Positions 23,394 through 29,875 of a stretch of 33,331 nt of DNA are shown here, piece after piece; position 1 is the first letter of the stretch; each line of letters begins with the position of its first letter. The stretch covers positions 1 to 33,331 of the forward strand of contig CANRKG010000017.1 of assembly GCA_947631155.1 (NCBI GenBank), given 5' to 3'. Position numbers and translations under genes: made by a program. The notes below the pieces were generated by a model. That model saw only the letters and a list, made by a program, of their open reading frames with translations, was not told the DNA's origin and ran no database searches. The DNA comes from an uncultured Bacilli bacterium. GTDB lineage: Bacteria; Bacillota_I; Bacilli_A; RF39; UBA660.

Positions 23394-25358
23394 ATGGCCC
23401 AATATGTATCAACAGTCGCTTATAATGAATTGGAAGATGCAAAAAAAATATTAAATAATCTTTCAACAAAATATGAAACAGCTAGTATAACCAAAAAAAA
23501 GTATAATGATAATTGTGCAAAACTAAAAGATGGATCTGGAGATTCAATTAGGCAATCTATTATTAATGGAGCAAATAATAACGTTAATGCATATTCCATA
23601 TTTGAGTATCAATTACGTTCTAATATAAAGGTAAAAGCTAAGTTAAATATATTTGAAGAAAATAAATTAATTTTGAGCGCATGGTTAAAAGATAAAGTCT
23701 ATATGGTTAAAGGTTATAAATATAGTATTCCAACTTTTTCAGGATTAGCTAAACAGTTTAATATTGATAACTTAAAGATAGATAAAGGCAAATCTAAACA
23801 AATATATAATTGTTTGGTAAATAAGCATTTGAAGGCTAAAAAATATAAACATAACTTTAAAAAAATATATCTCAAAATTCAACAATTAGCTGAGGAATTA
23901 AAAATTGAAGCTGATAATTTAGAAGCAATAATTAGTACATATAAAGGATTGGACAAAACACAAGATAATGTTGGAGAAAGTCAAACAGAAATAAGTAAAG
24001 CATTGGGAAATCCTGTTGGAAAAAAATTAACAGTTGCAGAATTAAGAAAGAAGATAAAACAAGCGTTAAAAGAAGGAAAAATAAAAAAAGCTAATAAATT
24101 ATACAATAAGTTAAAAAATAAGGTTAGTAAAGAAAAAGCAAAGGAAATAGCTAAAAAGTTAATAGAAAAAACAGGGGCTACAGTTAAATTAAAAAAAGGA
24201 GAATTTGTTCTTAAGCCAGAAAAAACATCTAATGCTGTAGAAGAAACAGCGGCAGTTATTACAAATGAGGCTGTGCCATTAACTATTGATTTTGTATCAT
24301 ATGCAAAGAAAAGGGATGCAGCTGATATCGAGGCTAAGAGAAAAAATGAAAAGGCTAATTTATACGATGAAATTGCAGAAAAGATTGATGCAATCGATCC
24401 TAATGCGGAGAATGCTAAAGAATTGTTAGAACAATATCAGGAGGAAAAAAGGCAAAAGGAACTAGAAATAGATTTATATTATGACGAAGAAATAGAAAAA
24501 TTAGAAAGTAAAGATTACTCAAGTGATTACTATTCTGAAATGACCCAAGAAGAAATTAATAATGATTTATCTCACTCAATTGAATCAGAACAAGCAAATT
24601 ATAATGAAAAAGTTAAATCTGGAGGAGCGTATAGTTACAATATAGATAAAAAAGCGACTGAAATTAATAATGCTGTTGCCTTGAAGGAAGCACAAAATAA
24701 TTCTTCCTCTGAAGCCGTTGCATCTCCTGCACCTACAGAGAGTCAAACTACAACAATTGAAGCAAAATTACCAACTCAACAAACTCAAAGTTCAAATAAA
24801 AATGCAAGTGCAAATACTAATACTAATAATAATTTTGTAACTAACGATGGACCTAGAGAGGATTTACCGAATCCTGAAACAAAAAATGAAGAAACACCAG
24901 ATATAAATAATAATTTAAATAGTTCTAGTGAAACTCCAAGCGATAATAAAGTAGAAACTCCAAAACAAGAAGAAGTTATTAGTATTCCAGAAGAAGAAAC
25001 TCCAACAAAAAGCACTAATAAGAAGTCAGGTTTAGGAACTGCTATTCCAGTAGGACTTGGTGTAGCTGCAGTAGGAGCTGCAGCAGTTGCTGGTGCTAGA
25101 TATATTAAAAATAGAAAATTAAATGAAGATGTAGATGATAGTTATGATGATGAAAATAATAACTTAGAGTATACAGAAGATGGATATGAAGAAATTCCAA
25201 GTGATAGTGCTTATATGCAAGATGATTATTTAGCTCCTGAAGGAAGCGAGTATACTGAAATTCCAGATGAGAATCAATATACAGATGCAGAAGAATTAGA
25301 AGAAGCCGCAGGAGTTAACAGTTTTTCTGAAGATGCAGCATTAAATGATTTAAGTTAA
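23394..25358 (+). CDS. Large coiled, single-pass membrane protein of the type VII locus
   Basis: 654 aa, start ATG 23394 behind AAGAGGTGG (an upstream GTG lies within the ribosome site). Residues about 1-200 are helical and may form an LXG/WXG-like N-terminal bundle. Residues about 200-280 are very Lys-rich (KIKQALKEGKIKKANK). Residues about 310-400 are charged coiled coil, and about 425-540 a Pro/Thr/Glu/Asn-rich linker. A Gly/Ala-rich hydrophobic helix follows (about 545-569, LGTAIPVGLGVAAVGAAAVAGA), then a basic stop (RYIKNRK) and an 85-residue acidic tail. No signal peptide is visible, so export could be through the type VII machinery or the protein may be a cytoplasmic-side anchor. No enzymatic domain recognised. 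Confidence 0.78.
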   Translation: MAQYVSTVAYNELEDAKKILNNLSTKYETASITKKKYNDNCAKLKDGSGDSIRQSIINGANNNVNAYSIFEYQLRSNIKVKAKLNIFEENKLILSAWLKDKVYMVKGYKYSIPTFSGLAKQFNIDNLKIDKGKSKQIYNCLVNKHLKAKKYKHNFKKIYLKIQQLAEELKIEADNLEAIISTYKGLDKTQDNVGESQTEISKALGNPVGKKLTVAELRKKIKQALKEGKIKKANKLYNKLKNKVSKEKAKEIAKKLIEKTGATVKLKKGEFVLKPEKTSNAVEETAAVITNEAVPLTIDFVSYAKKRDAADIEAKRKNEKANLYDEIAEKIDAIDPNAENAKELLEQYQEEKRQKELEIDLYYDEEIEKLESKDYSSDYYSEMTQEEINNDLSHSIESEQANYNEKVKSGGAYSYNIDKKATEINNAVALKEAQNNSSSEAVASPAPTESQTTTIEAKLPTQQTQSSNKNASANTNTNNNFVTNDGPREDLPNPETKNEETPDINNNLNSSSETPSDNKVETPKQEEVISIPEEETPTKSTNKKSGLGTAIPVGLGVAAVGAAAVAGARYIKNRKLNEDVDDSYDDENNNLEYTEDGYEEIPSDSAYMQDDYLAPEGSEYTEIPDENQYTDAEELEEAAGVNSFSEDAALNDLS

Positions 25359-25379
25359 AAAAGAATATGGAGGGAAATA

Positions 25380-25853
25380 ATGGATAATAAGGATGAAAAA
25401 TTTTTACCTATAGGAACAGTTGTATTATTAAAAGGTGGAACAAAAAAAGCTATGATTACAGGATTTTGTTCCATAGCTGCAGAGGATAAAACTAAACTAT
25501 ACGATTATACAGGGTGTATATATCCCGAAGGATATTTAGATTTTAATCAAATATGTTTATTTGATCATGATCAAATTGAACAAATATTTCATTATGGATA
25601 TGTTGATGATGAAGAAAGGGAATTTAAACAAGAATTAAATGAAGTAGTTACTAAATATCAAAATGGTGATCAAGAAATAAAATCATTAATTGATGATTTT
25701 GGTGATGATGAAGATGAAGATTATGATGATGACGATGACGAAGAAGATAATAATTCAAATCAGGATACTATAATCCCACGTATAAATGAAAATTCATTTG
25801 TAGAAAATACCACTAACCCTAGCAATAACAATGAGGAATTAGAATATCTATAG
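25380..25853 (+). CDS. DUF4176 protein (type VII secretion-associated)
   Basis: 157 aa. The N-terminal 75 residues (LPIGTVVLLKGGTKKAMITGF, DYTGCIYPEGYLD, FDHDQIEQIFHYGY) match the DUF4176 pattern, a family repeatedly found beside ESX/type VII substrates in Firmicutes. The C-terminal half is an Asp/Glu run (about 105-125) and an Asn-rich end. Start ATG 25380 behind GGAGGG. It is the last gene of the WXG100 operon. The family function is unknown; a chaperone or immunity-like role has been suspected from context. Confidence 0.85.
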   Translation: MDNKDEKFLPIGTVVLLKGGTKKAMITGFCSIAAEDKTKLYDYTGCIYPEGYLDFNQICLFDHDQIEQIFHYGYVDDEEREFKQELNEVVTKYQNGDQEIKSLIDDFGDDEDEDYDDDDDEEDNNSNQDTIIPRINENSFVENTTNPSNNNEELEYL

Positions 25854-25899
25854 TAATTAGTATGTTTATAAAAAATGGCTATAAATTGTCATTTTTTTT

Positions 25900-25908
25900 T
25901 GGTATAAT
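25900..25908 (+). promoter_or_regulatory. Extended -10 promoter of scpAB
   Basis: TGGTATAAT, perfect extended -10, 22 bp before the scpA ATG at 25931, following a T-run. It sits inside the longer in-frame reading frame that begins at 25862, which supports the downstream start. Confidence 0.6.
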
Positions 25909-25930
25909 AAAGTATGAGGAAAGTGATATA

Positions 25931-26647
25931 ATGAATTTTGATTTAAAAATTAGCGATTTTGAAGGGCCATTAGACTTATTATTGCATTTAATTAAAGAAA
26001 GTAAGATGGATATTTTTGATATCAAAATTGAAGAAATAGCAGATCAATATTTAAAATATATTGAACATCAAGAAGCGCTTAATTTAGAAATTGCTAGTGA
26101 GTATTTAGTGTTGGCTGCTGAGTTATTAGAAATTAAATCAAAATTATTATTACCTAATGAGAAACTAGAGGAAGAAGAACAAGAAGAAGATCCTCGAGAA
26201 GCATTAATTAATAGATTACTAGAATATGAATCTTATAAAGAAATTACAAAAGAATTGAAAGAAAAAGAATCTATTAGAAAAGAAATATATACAAAGGCGC
26301 CAAGTAATATAAAAGAATATATAGATAATGATGCCAATATTAAAAGTGATTTAACTTTAGATGATTTAATAGAGGCTTTTCAAAAATTTTTAGAAAGAAA
26401 AAAACAAACAAAGCCACTAAATACTAAGGTAACAGAAAAGGAAATAACAGTTTCTTCAAGAAGAAGAGATATAGCAATATTATTAAAGAAAAAAAGAAGA
26501 GTGAGTTTTCAAGAACTATTTCCAGTTGTATCTAAGGAGTATGTTGTTGCTACTTTTTTAGCAATACTAGAAATGGCTAAAAATAATGAATTAACAATCA
26601 CACAAAATGAAACATTCGATGATATTATTTGTGAGGTGAGACAATGA
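25931..26647 (+). CDS. scpA: Segregation and condensation protein A
   Basis: 238 aa. The kleisin subunit that bridges SMC heads with ScpB in the chromosome condensation complex. Characteristic N-terminus FDLKISDFEGPLDLLLHLIKESKMDIFDIKI, then EIADQYLKYIE, EYLVLAAELLEIKSKLLLP, and the C-terminal winged-helix region (ISFQELFP-type: VSFQELFPVVSKEYVVATFLAILEMAK). Start ATG 25931 behind GAGGAAAGTG; an upstream in-frame start at 25862 would precede the promoter. Its TGA overlaps the scpB ATG (ATGA). Confidence 0.96.
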   Translation: MNFDLKISDFEGPLDLLLHLIKESKMDIFDIKIEEIADQYLKYIEHQEALNLEIASEYLVLAAELLEIKSKLLLPNEKLEEEEQEEDPREALINRLLEYESYKEITKELKEKESIRKEIYTKAPSNIKEYIDNDANIKSDLTLDDLIEAFQKFLERKKQTKPLNTKVTEKEITVSSRRRDIAILLKKKRRVSFQELFPVVSKEYVVATFLAILEMAKNNELTITQNETFDDIICEVRQ

Positions 26648-27222
26648 AAAATTTAGCAGTATTAGAAGGTTTGCTATTTGTTGTAGGAGAAGATGGATTA
26701 AGTTTAGAACAAATAGGAGAGGTCCTAGAAATTAATGAAGAAGAATCAAAATTATTAGTTAAAGCATTACGTGAACAATATGAAAATGAGAATAGGGGTT
26801 TAAGAATTGACTTCTTAGGAAATAAATTTAAGTTAACTACTAAATTTGAGCATAAAGAATATTATCAAAAGTTAATAGAAAATCCCTTAACTAATACTCT
26901 AAGTCAAGCCTCATTAGAAACTCTAGCTATAATAGCTTACAATGAGCCAATCACAAGAGTTGAAGTGGATAAATTAAGAGGAGTATCTAGTTCACAGATG
27001 ATTAGAAAATTAGTTGCCAAAGGATTTATAAAGGAAACAGGGAGAAGTGAATTGCCAGGGAGACCTATTTTATATGAAACAACCAATGAATTTTTAGATT
27101 ATTTTGGATTGCCAAATATAGAAGCACTACCAGATATGTCAAAATTTATTCAAGAATCTACTGAGGAATCAGACGAAACAGATTTGTATCAATCAAAATA
27201 TCAAGAAAATATTGAAATATAA
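26644..27222 (+). CDS. scpB: Segregation and condensation protein B
   Basis: 192 aa. A winged-helix dimer partner of ScpA in the SMC complex. Family segments: LEGLLFVVGEDGLSLEQI, GLRIDFLGNKFKLTTK, LSQASLETLAIIAYNEPITR, RGVSSSQMIRKLVAKGFI, and GRPILYETTNEFLDYFGL. Start ATG 26644 behind GTGAGG, overlapping scpA by 4 bp. It ends 38 bp before tRNA-Leu with no visible terminator. Confidence 0.96.
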   Translation: MKNLAVLEGLLFVVGEDGLSLEQIGEVLEINEEESKLLVKALREQYENENRGLRIDFLGNKFKLTTKFEHKEYYQKLIENPLTNTLSQASLETLAIIAYNEPITRVEVDKLRGVSSSQMIRKLVAKGFIKETGRSELPGRPILYETTNEFLDYFGLPNIEALPDMSKFIQESTEESDETDLYQSKYQENIEI

Positions 27223-27224
27223 TA

Positions 27225-27252
27225 TTGCTACTTCTAATTTTTGTGGTATAAT
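27225..27252 (+). promoter_or_regulatory. Promoter of tRNA-Leu
   Basis: TTGCTA (27225-27230), 16 bp, TATAAT (27247-27252) with TG one base upstream. It begins directly after the scpB stop codon and lies 8 bp before the tRNA. Confidence 0.75.
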
Positions 27253-27260
27253 CTATTTAT

Positions 27261-27347
27261 GCCTGTGTGGTGGAATTGGTAGACGCGTTGGACTCAAAAT
27301 CCAATGGTAGCAATACCGTATCGGTTCAAGTCCGATCACAGGCACCA
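27261..27347 (+). tRNA. tRNA-Leu (anticodon CAA)
   Basis: 87 nt. Acceptor GCCTGTG (27261-27267) pairs with CACAGGC (27337-27343). The anticodon arm TTGGA-CTCAAAA-TCCAA has anticodon CAA, reading UUG. A long variable arm typical of tRNA-Leu follows, then the T arm TCGG-TTCAAGT-CCGA. The discriminator A and CCA are encoded (27344-27347). The last bases, GGCACCA, are also the core of the repeated sites found downstream. Confidence 0.96.
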
Positions 27348-27375
27348 GATTGATAGGAAACTCGGACTTTTCGAG
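27341..27375 (+). repeat. Cassette site A1 (tRNA-Leu 3' end)
   Basis: GGCACCA of the tRNA, then GATTGATAGGAAA, then the hairpin CTCG...CGAG. First of six direct copies of the A site (others at 27894, 28883, 29393, 29713 and 32045). As the tRNA-proximal copy it would be the attL-like junction of a tandem array. Confidence 0.75.
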
Positions 27376-27385
27376 ATTAAATATA

Positions 27386-27424
27386 AAAACTACTCTCAAA
27401 ATTAAATTGAAAGTAGTTTTATTT
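27386..27424 (+). terminator. Terminator for the tRNA-Leu transcript
   Basis: AAAACTACT (27386-27394) pairs with AGTAGTTTT (27412-27420), partly extended by TCA/TGA, and is followed by ATTTT. Confidence 0.7.
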
Positions 27425-27425
27425 T

Positions 27426-27470
27426 GTCAATTTAGAAAACACACTTGCATATTGACAGTCAATATGTGTG
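27426..27470 (+). repeat. Cassette element B1
   Basis: GTCAATTTAGAAAACACACTTG then CATATTGA-CAG-TCAATATG, a perfect 8-bp dyad, with outer CACAC/GTGTG. First of five B elements (also 28260, 28979, 31202, 32116). Here it sits beyond the 3' end of a convergent gene, so it is not simply that gene's promoter. Confidence 0.75.
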
Positions 27471-27481
27471 AGTAGTTAATA

Positions 27482-27721
27482 TTATCTTTTTTTAGATCTA
27501 GGTATCTCATTATATTGTTGTGTAAAATTAGAAGCAATCTTTTTAATAGAATCCATGTATGGCTGTACTGCCATCATTTCTTCTGATGATAATATTTCAA
27601 TAAATTCACGTTTTTTATTAATTCCATTTTCATCTGGAAAATATCCATCACAATAAGCATAAATCGCTGCTTTAGCTATTGCATTTCTTAAGAACTGTTC
27701 TTTAACTTCTTTTTCTGACAT
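27482..27721 (-). CDS. Small 79-aa protein, cargo of the first cassette
   Basis: 79 aa, unrecognised. Helical, charged, with a central YCDGYFPDENGINKKREF segment and a basic C-terminus (IPRSKKR). The start is the ATG at 27721-27719 behind AAAGGAGTG. A promoter TTGTTG-17-TATAAG reads into it from about 27770. The real ribosome site and promoter make it a genuine gene despite its size. It is transcribed towards tRNA-Leu, opposite to the orientation of the flanking A and B repeats. The last two residues of function cannot be inferred; phage or defence-related small proteins are common in such positions. Confidence 0.75.
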   Translation of the reverse strand: MSEKEVKEQFLRNAIAKAAIYAYCDGYFPDENGINKKREFIEILSSEEMMAVQPYMDSIKKIASNFTQQYNEIPRSKKR

Positions 27722-27866
27722 AAATAATCACTCCTTTGCTTATATAAGTGTATCATATTTACAACAATTTTTCATTAGATGTTCATTATATTATTAATAA
27801 AAAGTATTAAAAAAATATAAAATAATATAGATAGCTAATAATTATTATCAGTTATTTCTTAAGTTC

Positions 27867-27934
27867 AAAAAGTTGTCGTACTTCTTTCTTTAGGGCACAA
27901 GATTGATAGGAAACGTACTTGATAAAAGTGCGTT
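27867..27934 (+). repeat. Cassette right end and site A2
   Basis: Right-end motif AAAAAGTTGTCGTACTTC (from 27867) through TTTAG, then core GGCACAA (27894-27900), GATTGATAGGAAAC, and a hairpin AAACGTACTT/AAAGTGCGTTT. The stem sequence is completely different from A1, yet still pairs, and is followed by TTTTTAT so it can also act as a terminator. Confidence 0.75.
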
Positions 27935-27947
27935 TTTATGTTATGAT
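27919..27947 (+). promoter_or_regulatory. Promoter of candidate antitoxin RNA
   Basis: TTGATA (27919-27924), 17 bp, TATGAT (27942-27947) with TG one base upstream. It would start a plus-strand RNA near 27954 that ends at the hairpin 28029-28059. Confidence 0.6.
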
Positions 27948-27953
27948 GTATTT

Positions 27954-28070
27954 GTCAAAGAAATTTGCATAAAATAAAAAAGGAACATTCAATATTGCAG
28001 TGTTGAGTGTTACCCAATAATTTGTGTAGCACCTAATTCAAACTGTTTGAGTTAGGTGCACTTTTAATTT
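27954..28070 (+). ncRNA. Candidate type I antitoxin RNA (two-hairpin)
   Basis: No coding frame. Hairpin 1: AACATTCAATA (27984-27994) pairs over 11 positions (with G-U pairs) with TGTTGAGTGTT (28001-28011). Linker with ACCCAAT. Hairpin 2/terminator: GCACCTAA (28029-28036) with TTAGGTGC (28052-28059), extended inward by TCAAA/TTTGA, then ACTTTTAATTT. It converges on the small hydrophobic peptide gene at 28064-28147 on the other strand. A second RNA of the same shape lies at 29760-29843. Ends are inferred from promoter and terminator, not measured. Confidence 0.6.
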
Positions 28071-28147
28071 AGAATTACGAAAAGTAATGCTATAAGTAAA
28101 AGGATGACAATGATTAAAACAAAGATTAAAAAATCTTTTTTACTCAT
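28064..28147 (-). CDS. 27-aa hydrophobic peptide, candidate type I toxin
   Basis: MSKKDFLIFV, then a run of Ile/Leu/Val/Phe to ...FVILN: one basic turn and a single membrane-spanning helix, the hallmark of type I toxins that damage the membrane. Start ATG 28147-28145 with a near-perfect GGAGGTGAT nine bases upstream. Promoter TTGTTT-17-TATAAT with extended TG at 28239-28211 (minus strand) gives a leader of about 57 nt. It converges with the plus-strand RNA at 27954-28070, sharing the terminator hairpin. The leader contains GUUGGGUGCUGC, complementary to ACCCAAU and GUAGCACC of that RNA, so pairing in trans is possible, as in the Fst/par systems. The peptide itself is not Fst. Confidence 0.7.
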   Translation of the reverse strand: MSKKDFLIFVLIIVILLLIALLFVILN

Positions 28148-28210
28148 CAAGCATCACCTCCAATCTATAAAGATAGAGGCAGCACCCAACTATTAAATGT
28201 TCCTAATAAA

Positions 28211-28239
28211 ATTATACCAAACAGATGTTGTTAAAACAA
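28211..28239 (-). promoter_or_regulatory. Promoter of the hydrophobic peptide gene
   Basis: On the minus strand, TTGTTT (28239-28234), 17 bp, TATAAT (28216-28211), with TGG immediately upstream of the -10 (extended). A transcript would begin near 28204. Confidence 0.7.
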
Positions 28240-28259
28240 GATATTTTATAATAAATTAA

Positions 28260-28305
28260 GACAATTTAAAAACACACACTTGTATATTGTCAAAGCCAAT
28301 ATAAG
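28260..28305 (+). repeat. Cassette element B2
   Basis: GACAATTTAAAAACACACACTTG then TATATTG-TCAAAGC-CAATATA. Same layout as B1 with a longer dyad loop. It is separated from A2 by the toxin-antitoxin module. Confidence 0.7.
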
Positions 28306-28344
28306 GACAAAAATATTTATGAAAATTGAAAATAATTGTAAAGC

Positions 28345-28858
28345 ATTAAAGTGATTAATGATTTAGAATTGAATAAATTTCCTGAACAACTATTTAAAAG
28401 TTAAAAAATTTTTAGAACAATATCCTGCTCAATATTATGCTATTAGAGATAAATCTAAGGCTAATGGAATATTTAAATTAAAAGTTGATTTTAACAAAGT
28501 TTTAGAAGAAATAAAAGATTATAATTTATTTACTATAAATGTGAGTTCTATAAATGATGTAGATAATCAATTATTAGTTGATGAAATAGAATTTTTAAGT
28601 AATAATGAAGTTTATGCAATATTAACTACAGATTCGCAAGCATCAGTTAGAGATGCCTTAGAACATCCAGAGTTTAATATAAAAACAGATATTTTTTAAT
28701 AATGCTTTATTAAATAAAATTCCTCATTTTAATTTTATTTATAATTATATAATATCTCATAATTTAATAGATGTAATTGTTGATTTGCCCTTTTTAATAA
28801 AGAAATTGGTATTAAAAAAGAAAAAATTATTATTTATGAATTAAGAACTCATTATTAA
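28345..28858 (+). pseudogene. Frameshifted cargo gene of the second cassette
   Basis: Three reading frames join into a single protein of about 170 residues: INDLELNKFPEQLFK, then (shift near 28396-28402) VKKFLEQYPAQYYAIRDKS to HPEFNIKTDIF, then (shift at the T-run 28692-28697) NNALLNKIPHFNFIYNYIIS, and (shift at the T-run 28791-28795) FNKEIGIKKEKIIIYELRTHY. No ATG is seen at the front (ATT 28345 or GTG 28351), so the start is also lost or unusual. Each shift falls in or next to a homopolymer, so either decay or assembly error could explain it. No family recognised. The final stop TAA (28856-28858) abuts the right-end repeat at 28857. Confidence 0.7.
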
Positions 28859-28926
28859 AAGTTGTTGAACTTCTTCCCTTAGGGCACCAGATTGCTACTA
28901 AACTCGGACTTTTATAATTCGAGTTT
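28857..28926 (+). repeat. Cassette right end and site A3
   Basis: AAAAGTTGTTGAACTTCTTC and CCTTAG, then core GGCACCA (28883-28889), GATTGCTACTAAACTCG and a hairpin AAACTCG/CGAGTTT with loop, followed by TAAT. The stem is a longer version of A1. Confidence 0.75.
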
Positions 28927-28978
28927 TAATATATCTAAAATTATGTTAAAATATTTATAGTTTTAAATTGAATTTTTG

Positions 28979-29021
28979 TCATTTTAGGAAACACACTTGT
29001 ATATTGATAATATTAATATAG
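28979..29021 (+). repeat. Cassette element B3
   Basis: GTCATTTTAGGAAACACACTTG then TATATT-GATAATATT-AATATA. It ends 17 bp before the ATG of the MazG-like gene, with TTGTCA (28976-28981) and TATATT (29000-29005) 18 bp apart, so B may include the cargo promoter. Confidence 0.7.
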
Positions 29022-29037
29022 AAAAAGGAGATAAACT

Positions 29038-29373
29038 ATGGAACAAATATATAACAAATTGGTAAGAGATAAAATACCTGAAATAATTAAATCAAATGGA
29101 GAGAAACCAATTACTAGAATTTTAACTGATGAAGAATATAAAGTTGAATTAGAAAAAAAATTAAATGAGGAATATCAAGAGGTTTTAAGTGCAACTGGAA
29201 AGGATAGAATAGAAGAATTGGCTGATATGTTAGAAATAGTGAAATATTTGGCTAGATTAGAAAATACAACATTAGAAGAAGTTATTGCTATTGCACAAGA
29301 AAAAGGAACAAAAAAAGGAACATTTGAAAACAAAATATTTTTAGAAAAGGTATTGGGGGAAGAAATAAATTAG
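29038..29373 (+). CDS. MazG-like nucleoside triphosphate pyrophosphohydrolase
   Basis: 111 aa. The N-terminal YNKLVRDKIPEIIKSNGEKP is the signature of the small phosphoribosyl-ATP pyrophosphohydrolase-like/MazG-like subgroup. The metal-binding helices are visible: EEYQEV (residues about 41-46) and EELADMLEIVKY (about 58-69), the ExxE...ExxD pattern of all-alpha NTP pyrophosphatases. It should hydrolyse a (d)NTP to the monophosphate and pyrophosphate; house-cleaning or, in a mobile cassette, anti-phage nucleotide depletion are possible. Start ATG 29038 behind AAAAAGGAG. It is the sole cargo between B3 and the degenerate site A4. Confidence 0.88.
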   Translation: MEQIYNKLVRDKIPEIIKSNGEKPITRILTDEEYKVELEKKLNEEYQEVLSATGKDRIEELADMLEIVKYLARLENTTLEEVIAIAQEKGTKKGTFENKIFLEKVLGEEIN

Positions 29374-29392
29374 AATTATTAAATTTTATTAG

Positions 29393-29446
29393 AAAAGTTG
29401 TTGTACGTCTTCCCTAAGATATCATAGGAAAATTAGTTGAACTAAT
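29393..29446 (+). repeat. Cassette right end and degenerate site A4
   Basis: AAAAGTTGTTGTACGTCTTC and CCTAAG match the right-end motif, but the GGCACCA core is missing; the sequence resumes as ATATCATAGGAAA with a hairpin ATTAGT-TGA-ACTAAT. Loss of the core would freeze the junction. Confidence 0.65.
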
Positions 29447-29712
29447 AGACTTAATATATATGTGAAAGTTGGATAACAATTTTGTTTTGGTGACTTTATC
29501 TAATTCGTTCGTTCGTTAGATAATTACTTCAATCAGTTAAAGGTATTTTGTTTGGTAAACATGGAAATGAAAAATATTATTATGAATATAAACAAGTTTT
29601 TTTAGAAGTATTTGTTAATATCGATATCCTATTGTTATATAATTTGATTAGTTTATTTCTTTAAATTATTATATAATGTAGTTTTAAAAAATTTCCAAAC
29701 GTTTCTTGATGT
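29447..29712 (+). other. Decayed cassette segment with no intact gene
   Basis: No gene with a start and ribosome site. A hairpin TATCTAA...TTAGATA encloses three TTCG units (29499-29524). From 29530 to 29664 one frame stays open (VKGILFGKHGNEKYYYEYKQ and onward, ending LISLFL) but has no start, so it may be the 3' remnant of a cargo gene. There is no B element. Confidence 0.45.
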
Positions 29713-29747
29713 GGCACCAGATTGATATCAAACTCAGAAAAATTGAG
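29713..29747 (+). repeat. Cassette site A5
   Basis: Core GGCACCA (29713-29719), GATTGATATCAAACTCA and hairpin CTCA...TGAG. The preceding right end (CGTTTCTTGATGT) is only weakly like the others. Confidence 0.7.
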
Positions 29748-29759
29748 ATATAAAATAAA

Positions 29760-29843
29760 AAAATGAATCCTTAACAACGTAATGTTGAGAATTCACTAAT
29801 AGGTTCGCACTTAATCTTGTTAGATTGAGTGCTTTTTCTATTT
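29760..29843 (+). ncRNA. Orphan relative of the antitoxin RNA
   Basis: Same two-hairpin plan as 27954-28070 and the same position after an A site. Hairpin 1: AATCCTTAACA (29766-29776) with TGTTGAGAATT (29783-29793), one mismatch. Linker with CACTAATAGGTTC. Hairpin 2/terminator: GCACTTAATCT (29807-29817) pairs over 11 bp with AGATTGAGTGC (29822-29832), then TTTTTCTATTTT. No small hydrophobic frame lies opposite; instead a 372-aa membrane protein gene converges on it. Promoter not identified. Confidence 0.55.
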
Positions 29844-29875
29844 TAAATTCATAGGCACGCTATATTATTGGGTAA

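Noticed and set aside
25862-25930. Longer scpA with a 23-residue N-terminal extension
   Set aside because: The extension contains an extended -10 promoter and a T-run, while MNFDLKISDFEGPLDLLL at 25931 is the normal ScpA N-terminus.
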